DNA of 64,000 nt, from positions 11,656,001 through 11,720,000 of the forward strand of contig OZ199838.1 of NCBI GenBank assembly GCA_964304625.1, in the 5' to 3' direction. The notes beneath the pieces are model-generated. The model searched no databases. It saw only the letters and a list, made by a program, of their open reading frames with translations, and was not told where the DNA came from. Source of the stretch: Kudoa neothunni. Lineage: Eukaryota; Cnidaria. Positions within the stretch are counted from its first letter, which is position 1. Every line of letters starts with the position of its first letter. A program made the translations under genes and the position numbers. This document shows positions 35,182 to 46,139 of this stretch, piece by piece.

Positions 35182-38100
35182 ATGGATGCAAACATTGATG
35201 TCGAATGCCTAAAACAACCTGTATTTATTAAAATAACAATCTTTTCTATAGTCAGCGTAATTTTTAGATAAAAGTTACTCATATACACATTTCTGGGCTG
35301 TCAAAAACTAAAGACGAATATGTTAAACAAAAATTTGACAGTCTCTATAAAGCGAATAACGTCGTCGAAGTAAGTAATAAGTGGTGGTAGTTTCGCTAAA
35401 CAAATAATCAACAAAGGCTTAAGATTCATGTTTTTAGTTGGCCAAAAATTGTGAAGAGTTAAAAGCGGAAATGATTGGGGATGGTATTTTCAAAAATTTA
35501 GGATTCTTTTTTGATCTCAATGGTAATTTTAATAACCAATTCAATTTCAATTGAATTATGCTGTAGAAAAAAGTTATAATAATCAGTCGACTCAATCATC
35601 AATTCCTGTCGATGTATACTTCGATGGAGTCGAAAGAGGTCTTTTGTCTGGTTCAACAAAAACCAGTATGGATATCCAAGGAACGATTAATCTCGTATTA
35701 TTTGATACGATAACTTTTATAATTTTAATTTGTGATTAAGGTTGCTGGATTGCGACTAAATAATATAAATGGTAAAGCTAGTAGTGCTCAATTGAATTAT
35801 ACCAAAAGTAAATTGGGCAATGGATTCAATTTATCGTACAAGCACCCATTCACCAGTCTTCCTCATAGAAGGTATCGAAAAATTTTAGACTTATTTATAC
35901 GCGCGCTTTTTGTCTAAAAATAGTTAATTATGACAATAGCGCATTTTTTAGCGGGTAGGATGAAAAATAGATAAGCTATACAAATAATGCCATACATTGA
36001 GCGTAACGTTAACTCAAATTATCTGATTTAATGTGTGCATTTGGGATTAAATTCGCCTACAATACCTTATAATATTTAGTATTGATATATTTTTTAGTTT
36101 ATTCAATAATTCCCACCACCGAATAGAGATCATCGAATTAAGTTGGGGTCTAAAAAATTAAAATATATGTCAAATAACATCAAAATAAAATTTTCATAGT
36201 TTTCTTATTTTTATTTTAGTTTAAACAGGTATAATTAAAAATTGGCTTTTAAAGTAACTAGAAAGTTTCAAGCTTTAAAAAAATGAAACAATTCACTTCC
36301 AACTTAGTGCGTTATTATTACATTTAATTTAAGTTCAATACAATAAAATAAAATTTGTGATTAATGCGCATACTCAAAACATAACGATAACCCAAATTCC
36401 TATATCCATAAATAGGCATATTGTTTTAAAAACAATTCAGTCTCGTATGATAGTTGGAGATAAAAAATTTAATGCTTCAAGAACATAATTCTGTGAAAAT
36501 AGATTTTACATCGATTTTGTATACAAAAGCTGCTCTTAAAGGACATTTATTTATGATAACCGATTGTAATTCTATTTTGAGTACACTAATTAGGTAAGTT
36601 GTTTTTTGTCGTTTAACTATAAAATATGCTGGATATCAAAAATTCTATTAAGAAAATATAGATTATTTAAAAATTTTTTGTATTTTTCAATACATCAAGA
36701 ATATCGATCTCTTTTTAACCTTCTAAGTAGCTGAAAAATTTACACCCTCCAAATAAAAATGGGGTAGAAATTTACCCCACCTTTTTATTGTGTAAAATTG
36801 TCTCAAATAAAATTCAACATTGACTGATAAAATATGAGGAAAATTCATCGAATAAATTTTGACTAAATGACCAATTATTAAAGTTATATTCTATACACGC
36901 ACGCGCGAGTATTTATATTGTTACATTTCCATGGAGTATGATTGTATTTATGGGTGTATTTCTGCAGGTATTTAGTTTAACGTTTAATTCAAGTTTTACA
37001 TCAGCTGCTAATTAATTTATCTTATTTAAACAACAAAGTGTAAAACTGTACAGAAAAACACAAAATTTGTCAGAATGTTGAAAAATTATATTATGTCTTT
37101 TTAATACTCTCTACAATACGAAACTAAGAATATAGAGTAACAGTTTTCACATATGTTTTTGGATGATCTCTACAACATAAAAATAAAAAAACTGATGAAA
37201 AATCATCGTATTTTGAATAACTGGTGTAAAAATAATGCGTGAATGGGGAGCTATCGTTGTATTCTGGAGAGAACCACATGCTTTTATCTACATTGCACAT
37301 GCGGACTGTTATCGCGTGTATAGTTTTTCGTTATTTACTCCATAGAATTCCCCTAAATTCTTAAAAATCACATGTATCAATATTTGAATTAATTTTATTT
37401 GGAAGCTGTTTTTACATTAACTTTTTTGATATACGACAAAAAAATATCAACTCATTTTTCTAAAAGTTTCCGTAGATATAAGATTACAACAAGTGGAGAG
37501 GAGTTATGTTCAATTTATACACTGTAATATTTTTTGCAAAATTCGCCTGGGGTAGATTTCTATCCCATTTTATTTAGAAGTTTAAACGAAAAATTTGTAG
37601 GCTCAGATAATTCTAATAAAAAATAATTTATAATGAGACGTGATAACATTTCAGCTATCAATAATATTCAAAATTCGCAACCTACCAACAAAACGACTGA
37701 TTTTTGTCTATCATATTAAAAAGATAATCCTTATTCCGAAAAATTTGTAATTTAAAGAAAGTTATTTAATTTTGCGTGCATGCTGAATTTTTAGGCGGTG
37801 GTATATTTAGAGCAGCGTCATATTTTTATTTATGCAAATAAAAGACCTATTTTTGAACTGTTGATTTAATAGGCTAAACCGCTGAACTTGGGACACATTT
37901 CAGGTTTGAATCAGAATATTACATGCAATAAAATAATGTTAATATTTAATCAGGTCTAATATTTTAAGCATATAATCAACACTCTATAAAAAAAATATTT
38001 TTTGATACGAAAATAAAATATGAAAAATAATAATCGTTGCGAATAATTATCAATTTTATTAATTGAACATCAAAACTCTAGTTTGGAATCGACTGTGGTT

Positions 38101-39952
38101 AACTCAAGTTCCAAAATTCCCGAATTTTGTTATGATCATTTCATATTTTTAAAATTCGTTTTTAACCTGATCTATATAATTTAATAGATTTGAAGATTAT
38201 TTCAATCACGGAAATAAAAAATTTTCACATCAGATTAAAACGGCTCATGTGAACTTTTACCTCATTCGTAACTGTATTAATGTGTCATTGATATCTCTAA
38301 AAAATTTTACATTGTCATTTATATTTTATTCATACAATTAAAAGAGTTGATTACATATATTTTGAAATGATATAAACAATTAATTCATTTTGTACTCATT
38401 TAATTCTCACACAAAGTTGTATGGTATTTGGATTACAAAAATATTGTAAACGATTAATTTTTATATGAGAAATATGCCTTTAAATTATACATTTCTAAAC
38501 ACTTATTATTTTATAGTTAATTAAGAAATAAGTTAAAATTTTAAGGATGTAGAAAACGACGCGCCAATCTCAATTTGATTTAAAATTTTTGTATTAATGA
38601 GAATTAATTTGATATTCGTTGCTTTTTGTGCATATAGTTATTTATTATGTTAGCGCTGAATTCTCAATTTTTAAAAAGACCGTCAAATTTGGCAATCCTT
38701 CGTTGACCGAAATTGATACAGGTGTCAATACTACTTATACGGTATACGCTTACCATTAGACTAGTGTTATTATTTTTTTGATTTAGTTTCCATCTTGTAT
38801 GGATTGGGGTGTTCACAGTTTGACGCTGGAAAGTTTTTTAAGAGATAGTACCAGCTTTGATTCCATTGTGCCTTTTTCAATCAGACAAAATATGGGCTAC
38901 CATTTGAGAACTGCTTTAAAAGTATTTTGTAGTACTCAAAATTTACTTTATTTTCTCGAATCCAATTATGTGTTATTATGTGTAGCATGTTTTTACATCC
39001 GATGGAAGAGATGACAATCACCTACCAACAAAAGGAGCTATGCTACGTGTGTCTCAAGTACTGACTTATACTTTGATTACACCTTTTTTAAATTTAAATT
39101 CTGCTGTTTTTTGTTTATATTACATGTTTCATAACATCGAGTAAAATAGGAACTCAGCGGTTTTGGTACAAACTCGCAGTTCTTCAAAAATCAAATCCGA
39201 CTTGAAGCCAACTACAAAACAAATATAATAAAAGATCTTGTATGCTATTTTATTTATTCATTTAATCAATTGGTTGTTTGATGTGCTTTAAACAATTTCA
39301 ATTTATCATACAATAAACTTAGGTGCTTTCAGGGGTGATAGATACTGGACTGATTCTTCCATTGGATCTCACCAACCCAATACCCACAAATGATAAGTAA
39401 CTTAGTTTTTTGAAGGAACCTAATGATTGGGCGGTTGTGTAGATTCTTTTTGGGTGGGCCATTTAATATGAGGGGGTTTCGTTGGAATGCTATGGGGCCT
39501 AACGAGCATGGACACAGCTTGGGTGGGGACCTCATGCTAAATCTTGGTACCCACATGTATCTACCTATTCCCATTCTGAGAAAATCTGAATTTGTAAACA
39601 ATTTTTTTCGACTTCATTTCTTCACTAATGCGGGCTATTTGCAATCTTTTGGTCCTAACTACAGTATATTTCTCTGGGGTTGATTTTATTTTATTTATCA
39701 ATAATTAGCTGAATTCTATAATAAAAATAAATTCATTAATTCGCTCAGCCGTGAAAACTGGAGATTATCTTATGGATGTGGTATAGTTTGCTCAATGGCT
39801 GGAAACATACGGTTAGAAATGAACATTTCCAAGCCTCTATTGAGGGCTGCTAGTGACTTGTAATTATCATAATATAACGCAAATTATTAGCCAGAGTTAA
39901 TTTTAGGTTGGACAATACACTTTCATTTGGTGCTGGAATTGAATTCAATTAG
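35182..39952 (+). CDS. SAMM50: Sorting and assembly machinery component 50 (SAM50/Tob55)
   Basis: Thirteen exons close in frame to 449 residues: 35182-35220, 35268-35369, 35438-35522, 35567-35694, 35741-35871, 38654-38741, 38787-38921, 38986-39057, 39150-39239, 39323-39396, 39443-39651, 39709-39859 and 39907-39952. The human protein has 469. The N-terminal POTRA domain (about 14-95) includes VTHIHISGLSKTKDEYV. The Omp85 barrel follows: VAGLRLNNINGKASSAQLNY, SAEFSIFKKTVKFGNPSLTE, the conserved loop FFLGGPFNMRGFRWNAMGP (LGG and RGF motifs), LHFFTNAGYL, and the final strand LSFGAGIEFN*, which ends like family members at the last beta strand. SAM50 inserts beta-barrel proteins in the mitochondrial outer membrane and links to MICOS. 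Intron 5 (2.8 kb) contains a MITE; other introns are mostly 42-90 nt. ISCA2 starts 55 bp beyond the stop codon. Confidence 0.95.
36719..37581. mobile_element. piggyBac-type MITE in SAMM50 intron 5
   Basis: It is flanked by TTAA (36715-36718, 37582-37585). Both ends carry CTTCTAA followed by a palindromic word: GGGGTAGAAATTTACCCC at 36761-36778 and GGGGTAGATTTCTATCCC at 37551-37568, in inverted orientation. The word CAGGCG next to the right hairpin is shared with the piggyBac end at 8.6 kb. It is 863 bp with no transposase. Confidence 0.6.
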
Positions 39953-39986
39953 ATTCTATTTTTCCTGTTTAATCGATTTATTTTTT

Positions 39987-40000
39987 TGTGCATGCGCGAG
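39987..40000. promoter_or_regulatory. NRF1-like box between SAMM50 and ISCA2
   Basis: TGTGCATGCGCGAG, with the near-consensus core GTGCATGCGC, sits in the 55-bp gap, ending 7 bp before the ISCA2 ATG. If ISCA2 has its own promoter, this is its most likely core element. Confidence 0.5.
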
Positions 40001-40007
40001 GGATTAG

Positions 40008-40551
40008 ATGAGTTTGAATTTAGTGTCAAACATCATACGTGCTCTTCCCAAGGGGAGAGTGAATTTGAAATTGGTTTATAGAAATTTTTCTTTTAAAGGG
40101 AACCCTGAGCCGGAAGTTAACTGCCCGGAAGACCATTACACTTTGAAAATAAGTGATAGTGCCGCCAAGGTGATCTTTGTGAACCAAGAGGTTAGCTTTT
40201 AACGTCTAATTAGCGACTGCAACAAGTCTTGAAACCAAATCAAATGCTCAGAATTTCAGTGACATCTGGTGGTTGTTCAGGGTTGAAATATGGCTTCAAC
40301 GTAGAAACAGTTACCGATGAAGATGATTTGTAGACTTCTTAAATTTTTTTCCCCTTTTATGTGTCGTTAGGATTATCAATACTGAGCAAGGTCAAAGAGT
40401 TGTTGTTGATAATGTGAGTTTCGAGTATATCAACGGAAGCACCCTAACTTACAAAGAACAACTGATTAAGTCTGCGTTTTCAATCGAAAACAATCCTCAA
40501 GCTAAAGTTGGATGCGGTTGTGGCGTATCGTTCGATCCAAAGGATACATAG
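40008..40551 (+). CDS. ISCA2: Mitochondrial A-type iron-sulfur cluster assembly protein
   Basis: Three exons: 40008-40178 (or 40190), 40214-40329, 40371-40551, giving 155 or 159 residues. The A-type scaffold signature is complete: SVTSGGCSGLKYGF with the first Cys, and KVGCGCGVSF with the paired Cys. IKSAFSIENNPQAK aligns with the ISCA2 segment LIRSSFQVLNNPQAQ. The N-terminus (MSLNLVSNIIRALPKGRVNL) is a plausible matrix-targeting presequence. ISCA2 works with ISCA1 and IBA57 to build [4Fe-4S] clusters in mitochondria. The first intron is ambiguous: donors at 40179 (35 nt) and 40191 (23 nt) both keep frame. The 35-nt choice fits the usual spacing to the GGC motif better. The gene follows SAMM50 on the same strand at 55 bp. 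Confidence 0.9.
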
Positions 40552-41098
40552 GATTATATAACTGCTAGATTAGTTTTTATTTGTATTGTATTGTATTTTA
40601 TTTTCAATTTTTATCTTTTTGTTAATGATTGTGGAAATGTAAGTTCGCTTTGCGCGGGTTCACCCTTCATGGTTCGGAAATTAAATTTGACGCTTGGAGT
40701 TAAAATGTGTGATGCGAAGTTGTATCGATATTTTTTATTTTATAAAATCAACACGTAAATATTCGAAAATTACTTATACATTAACTTAAATATGAAACAA
40801 TTATTGCACATTTGGGAAATTTAGAGATAAAACATCAGCTAATTTATTTTCTTTCGAAAATTCATTTACTAATAATTAATTATTTGTTATGAGTATTTAT
40901 AAATTAAAAGTTTGATATAAGCATTATTTTAGTAGATATTCCCATCCGTTGCAATAATCACTGATTTTCTGGTCCCTAAGAGAGTCAATGACGAGATGGA
41001 AATAATTAAATATAACCAATTTTAAACATTAACATGTTTATAGCTTTTGAGCAAGAGTCGCAGGGATTAAAAATTTCAAAGCGCGTGCGTAACACATC
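40552..41098. other. Intergenic, AT-rich
   Basis: ISCA2 3' flank. A GCGCGTGCG box lies at about 41081-41089 with no gene next to it. Confidence 0.45.
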
Positions 41099-41106
41099 GT
41101 TTAGGA

Positions 41107-41256
41107 CAGTGGTGCCCGCACCTTAGGGGCGCGAACTTTGGTCTCTGGGGTTCGAGATCCGACCAATATTGAAAATAATTTTGGAGAAATTCTGAGTCAA
41201 TTACACCTTATCGTATGTAAAGGGGGTGAGAGTCCAGTTTTAGTTGAGAAGCGCTG
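41107..41256. mobile_element. hAT-type MITE, 150 bp, with perfect 8-bp target duplication
   Basis: GTTTAGGA at 41099-41106 and again at 41257-41264 flank an element starting CAGTGGTGCCC and ending GAAGCGCTG. CAG...CTG ends with an 8-bp duplication are hallmarks of hAT. It is GC-rich compared with its surroundings. An internal GGTTCGAGATCC word resembles a tRNA B box, but no cloverleaf forms. Confidence 0.7.
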
Positions 41257-41623
41257 GTTTAGGATTAAAATTGACCAGACGAATAGCTTATGCTCATTTC
41301 TTTAAATTCAGATGTGCATGCAACGTGCGTTTATTCTACACGTTATTTTTATTGCATACCATATATTCCTATCCCCCAAAAGTGCGCATTATGCGAGTTT
41401 GACTGTATATAAATAATATAGATGACAGAAGTTTTAGAAAAATAGAAATCGCAAAGTACTTTTTTAAAAATATATAATGGTTCTCAATGTAATAATGTCA
41501 TCAGTGAATTTTCTATCGACATAAAGATTCAAAATACTAAGACATTGCATTATTTGGTTAATACTGAAAACTTAGAAAATATATGTTGTATTAACAAGGG
41601 TGTCCAATCCAAAGACAATTCTA

Positions 41624-41656
41624 ATTAGATTAGATTAGGTTAGATTAGATTAGATC
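41624..41656. repeat. (TTAGA)n short tandem repeat
   Basis: About six ATTAG units with one TTAGG variant. Confidence 0.6.
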
Positions 41657-42160
41657 ATGGCGACTTACTATTATAATTAGGAGCATTTTTCTCATGGGTC
41701 CTTTTGATAAATGCACGTAGTAACACGGTTTAGTCATTAGATAATTATTCGAATGAATATAATAAACTTGGCGGGTAATAATTTAATTCGTATGTAATAT
41801 TTTTTTTATTTTTATTTGTTAAAACTGTTTAATTAAATTAATTAAAATGATAATTTCATAAACCAACGACAAGTAAATAGAAAGAGCACATTTGGTGAAA
41901 TTATAAGACTTTTTACGGACAATTAAAAATTGGTACATAATATAAAACTCAAAAATATTTGTGGACTCAAAGTCCAATGGAGAATGACCATTCTGGTTAT
42001 TCCGTGGAATATTATGAATCATTTCACACCTTTAAAGACATCGGCAGGTAGGTGTTAGCCGTTTTATTCAATCTAAAGCAGCGTCTTTCACACTTAATCG
42101 GAAAATACCCGATAAATTAATTTTTATAGAAATTTAAATTTTATCAGTAAAATTAAAGAA
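41657..42160. other. Upstream region of the M13 peptidase gene
   Basis: No feature recognised apart from AT-rich promoter-like sequence. Confidence 0.4.
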
Positions 42161-45100
42161 ATGATTCCCTTTCTTTTATTGTCATTAATTCTTTTGATAT
42201 GCGAATTTTACGGGAATTGGTTCCAAGTAGCTATGAATCACAACTCCACTCTGGAAAATATTGATCAAACTTTTTCAGCGTCAATTGACTACAGCGTGGA
42301 TCCTTGCGACGATTTTTACGAATTTTGTTGCAGGAAATGGATAAATAAACATCCTTTAGGTGCCAAAGATCTTGAAATAAGCACTTTCAGTATAGTTTCC
42401 GATAAGATCAATGAACAGATTCTACTTCTGTTGAATGGAACGGTAGAATTTGCCACACCTCCAAATATTGGTATGATAAAAGCAATGAAACAATACAAAT
42501 CATGCATGAATTTGGAAGTAATTGAAAAATTAAATGTGGCGCCATTGCTCAGTCATCTCAAAACACTCCAAATACCCATGATTGGTGACATGAAAACTGT
42601 CGAAGAGTGGGATGTTATCCAGGGCATTATTAACTACACCAAAACACATACTATTACTCCATTATTTTTTGATGTCGATGTTAACCATGATCACTTTAAT
42701 TCTTCTCGTATGATTGTTAAGGTAATATGATTAGCTGTTGTTGCATTTTTACATTGTAATTCACCACTGCATATACTTAGTTGGATGAGGGTTCTTTGGG
42801 GCTAACCAAGGAATTGATTTTGTCCGACAGCCAAGTAGTCTTCGAATGCTACTCTATACAAATAACTGAGTTCAATAGGCGGTAAATTTGTATAGATCTT
42901 TGATTGAGAGTGTATTCACCTTGATCAAACCACATATGGATTATGATTTTGACATAAAAAATGTTGTCAATGGAATAATAGAATTTGAGAAAAAATTGGC
43001 CAAAGTAGCGGTTACTTCATATCGTGAATGTTTTATTTTCTAATAGGTTTCAATGGACCAATACAATAAATCTAGGTCAAATTCTCTTAGAAGAACCACC
43101 GTCAATGAGCTTAGAGCATCTGTATCAACAGTAAGTTACATTTTTTTTACAAAATTTAAATGATAAAGAGAGTTATTATCTTTTTAATAGCTAATATCCC
43201 ATCCAGTTTGAATTTTTTCTAAACATTTTAATTTATTAATCCTCTTGTGGAGAAAATTTAAAAAATTAATACTTCGTATTATTAAATGATTAGATGAAAT
43301 TTAAACCAGAATATTAAATAAAGATTTTATTTATTAATTATTCTGAACATCATATTGCGAAATAAATATATAAACTTATAATACATTTAAAATTTAATAT
43401 AATAAATAAAATATTTCTAGTGTATAATAAAAATTTCAAACAAACTTTTTAAATAAAATTCAACATCTTAAAGTTTATAAGACTTTATCTAGTAGTATAT
43501 GGTTATGATTCGATTGGTTATTAAACGTACATAAATTAAATATTCCTTATAAAAATTTTACCTTAAATTCATAATGAAAAAAATATTTAAACGAATAAAC
43601 GTATATTTAGGTGGATTGGCTGGAATTTTTCAAGATGGTGTTTTCAAATGATTCCGTTATTGTTGGTGACCTTACTATAATAACCATCAATCCAAATTAT
43701 TTATACGAGATGACAAATATGTTGATAAGATTGCCTAAGAGGTAGATAGCCAATAAGAATGTCCACCAATAATGAAATAACTTTAGAGATATTGCCAATT
43801 ACATGTGGTGGAGAATAATACAGTCCAAGTTGCATCTATTAGGATGTAAATATCGAAAGCTTCACAACATTTACACTAAACAACTGAACGACGGATCAAT
43901 CAAAAAGGCAATACCGTTAAATAAGATTATACTGGAAAACTGCACCAATCTTGACCAAGATAAGGCACATCAACCGAGGGACCAATATTGTTCAAACAGT
44001 GTTAATGCCCAATTTGGGATAGCAATAGCCAGTGCGTATATTGACAAATATTTGAGTGGTTATCAGTTGCACCAAGTATTTGATATTATCATGACACTTT
44101 TGTAACAAATAAATAATTCGTAGGCAAAAAAACTCATAGCTGAGGTGATATACGCCTTGGAACAACGAATTAAACGCTATGATTGGATTGACATAATCAC
44201 ACGTATAAGGATATTAGACAAAGTATTCTTAAATAGTGGGAAAATTGATTCAATAAATAACTAGATGGGAAGCGTTCATAGAAAGATTGGATATCCATCT
44301 TATATCTACAACGAAAGCTATATTGAAAGTAGATTTGGTGACCGTATTCTGAAGATTGAGGAGAATTCATTCTATGCCAATACCAACCAAATAGATCATC
44401 TATTTAGAATGCTGTCGTTGAAAAGGCTAACTGAACCCATATGGTCCGAAAAGTAATTATAATTTAGTGTAGAAATAGTCTATAGTTGTCTTAATAGATG
44501 GGCCATGTATCCACAGACACTCAACGCAATGTATCAATTTTTCAACAATGAAATAGGTACAATATGTGTTTATAAATTGGACTGACATTATTTTTCTAAC
44601 ATCAATTTATAATTAGTGATACCGGCTGGAATTTTGCGTACTCCATTTTTCTACTCATCAACCAACGACAATATTCCAATGTATCAAAGATTCGTATTAT
44701 TATTATTGTTAGTACAGTGATCTAGGTCACTTTCTTTTGGTGCTCTTGGCTCGATCGTTGGCCACGAATTGACTCACTCAATTGATTCAACAGGTAATCA
44801 GAAACATTCGTCAACCATTTTCTATTAAAATTATAAATTAAGGAAGAAAATTTGACAAAAAAGGTAACGCAGTGAAAGAATGGTGGGAAGGAGAATCGCT
44901 CATTGAGTTCAATAAAAAGGCTGTTTGTTTCCTAGAACAATACTCGGATTACACTATTCACAATCAACCCGTAAATCTTCCTAAACTCATCATCATATTA
45001 ATATCAAGATGGCGTTTCAATTTAGGTTGATGGTAAAAAAACACTCGCAGAGAATATTGCAGATAACGGCGGAATAAATATAGCCTACCATGTATGTATT

Positions 45101-45528
45101 ATACTTGGTGTTCAATTTGATTGAATTAATGGAATCTAACTTGTAGGCCTATCTCAATTATCTCTCTAAAATCGCCTCAGAGGACAGTCTAACACACAAA
45201 CCTTTTATCATGACAAATTTTACCAACAATCAATTATTTTTTGTTTCCTACGCACAAGTATTTGGTTAATTATAAAGTTTAAATCAAACTATATATAGCA
45301 ATATTGTATAACTGGCCAAGAGAAATATGCCCAAATTAATATGATTAACGAAAGTCATGCCCCCTCAAAACTCAGGTAATTATAACCAAACAATTATCTT
45401 TCATTTGATCCTAATCCTGTAAAATCAGAGTTATTGGATCGCTTTCAAATATGCAACAATTCAGTAGAGCATTCAACTGCAGAAACAATACAAAAATGAA
45501 CCCAACCAGAAAATGCATTTTGTGGTGA
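42161..45528 (+). CDS. M13 family zinc metallopeptidase (neprilysin/ECE-like)
   Basis: Sixteen exons close in frame to 734 residues: 42161-42721, 42781-42834, 42879-43004, 43047-43130, 43611-43741, 43787-44075, 44124-44222, 44265-44452, 44498-44556, 44617-44680, 44726-44793, 44843-44970, 45026-45091, 45147-45257, 45299-45375 and 45429-45528. A hydrophobic segment starts at residue 3 ([16 protein letters not shown]), so it is a signal peptide or an anchor with almost no cytosolic tail. Family marks are CDDFYEFCC near the N-terminus; [18 protein letters not shown]; zinc motif GHELTHSID (HExxH); [18 protein letters not shown], which supplies the third zinc ligand and catalytic Asp; and the ending [10 protein letters not shown] with the CxxW terminus. 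M13 peptidases cleave small extracellular peptides at hydrophobic residues. All catalytic residues are present, so activity is expected. Convergent with BANF1. Confidence 0.95.
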
Positions 45529-45733
45529 AACGAAGCGGCAAATATTTTAGCCTTGAACTTTGTTATAACTTTCAGTAACAAATAATAAAACTATATATTT
45601 TGTCATATATACGCCGACTTGAATGTGTTTGCAAAAAAAATAGAAATATTTTAATCGAAAAATAATCTGCAAAGAAAACACACACATATAACATCATTAA
45701 GAATGAATCAATGCATAAATGTAAAATTTGACT

Positions 45734-46009
45734 CTAAATGAATTGTTCAGTCCATTCGAACAGTGCGTTATAGCACTGTACAGCAGATTTTGTGTTCTTC
45801 AGTTCGCATACTTCAGTCATCCAATCAACAAACGCATCGTGATCCTTATCCAGCACCAGAAACTGTCCAAGAACATGGTATGCTTTTGTGAATCCGACAC
45901 TTTCCAAGCGGTGCGAATACACATCACCAATTCCTGGCAAGTCCTTTGTGCTTTTATCCTTGATAGGATCGGCTACAAATGTTTTATGTTTTTGTGAAGT
46001 GGACGACAT
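45734..46009 (-). CDS. BANF1: Barrier-to-autointegration factor
   Basis: A single exon of 91 residues; human BAF is 89. SSTSQKHKTFVADPI aligns with TTSQKHRDFVAEPM. The helix-hairpin-helix segment LPGIGDVYSHRLESVGF and the following KAYHVLGQFLVL are near-identical in layout to human (LAGIGEVLGKKLEERGF, KAYVVLGQFLVL). The end ALFEWTEQF matches CLREWCDAF. BAF dimers bridge double-stranded DNA and bind LEM proteins and lamins at the nuclear envelope. It acts in nuclear reassembly and silences cytosolic DNA. It lies tail-to-tail with the M13 gene, 205 bp away. A GCGC-rich stretch (46118-46140) is 110-130 bp upstream. Confidence 0.95.
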   Translation of the reverse strand: MSSTSQKHKTFVADPIKDKSTKDLPGIGDVYSHRLESVGFTKAYHVLGQFLVLDKDHDAFVDWMTEVCELKNTKSAVQCYNALFEWTEQFI

Positions 46010-46139
46010 ATTCTAAACTGCATAATAAAAATTCCAACGTATGCCATGGGAGTTACTTTATAATCGATAGACGACTGGGCACACTAAAATATCCCCCAAC
46101 AGCAGAAGTAAAGCTTAGGCGCAGAAAGCGAATCGCGCA

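Noticed and set aside
39329-39601. Minus-strand frame opposite SAMM50
   Set aside because: Antisense shadow of the conserved LGGP...RGF exon.
41107-41256. tRNA gene or tRNA-derived SINE (GGTTCGAGATCC word)
   Set aside because: No acceptor stem or anticodon arm forms, and the 8-bp duplication with CAG...CTG ends explains it as a hAT MITE.
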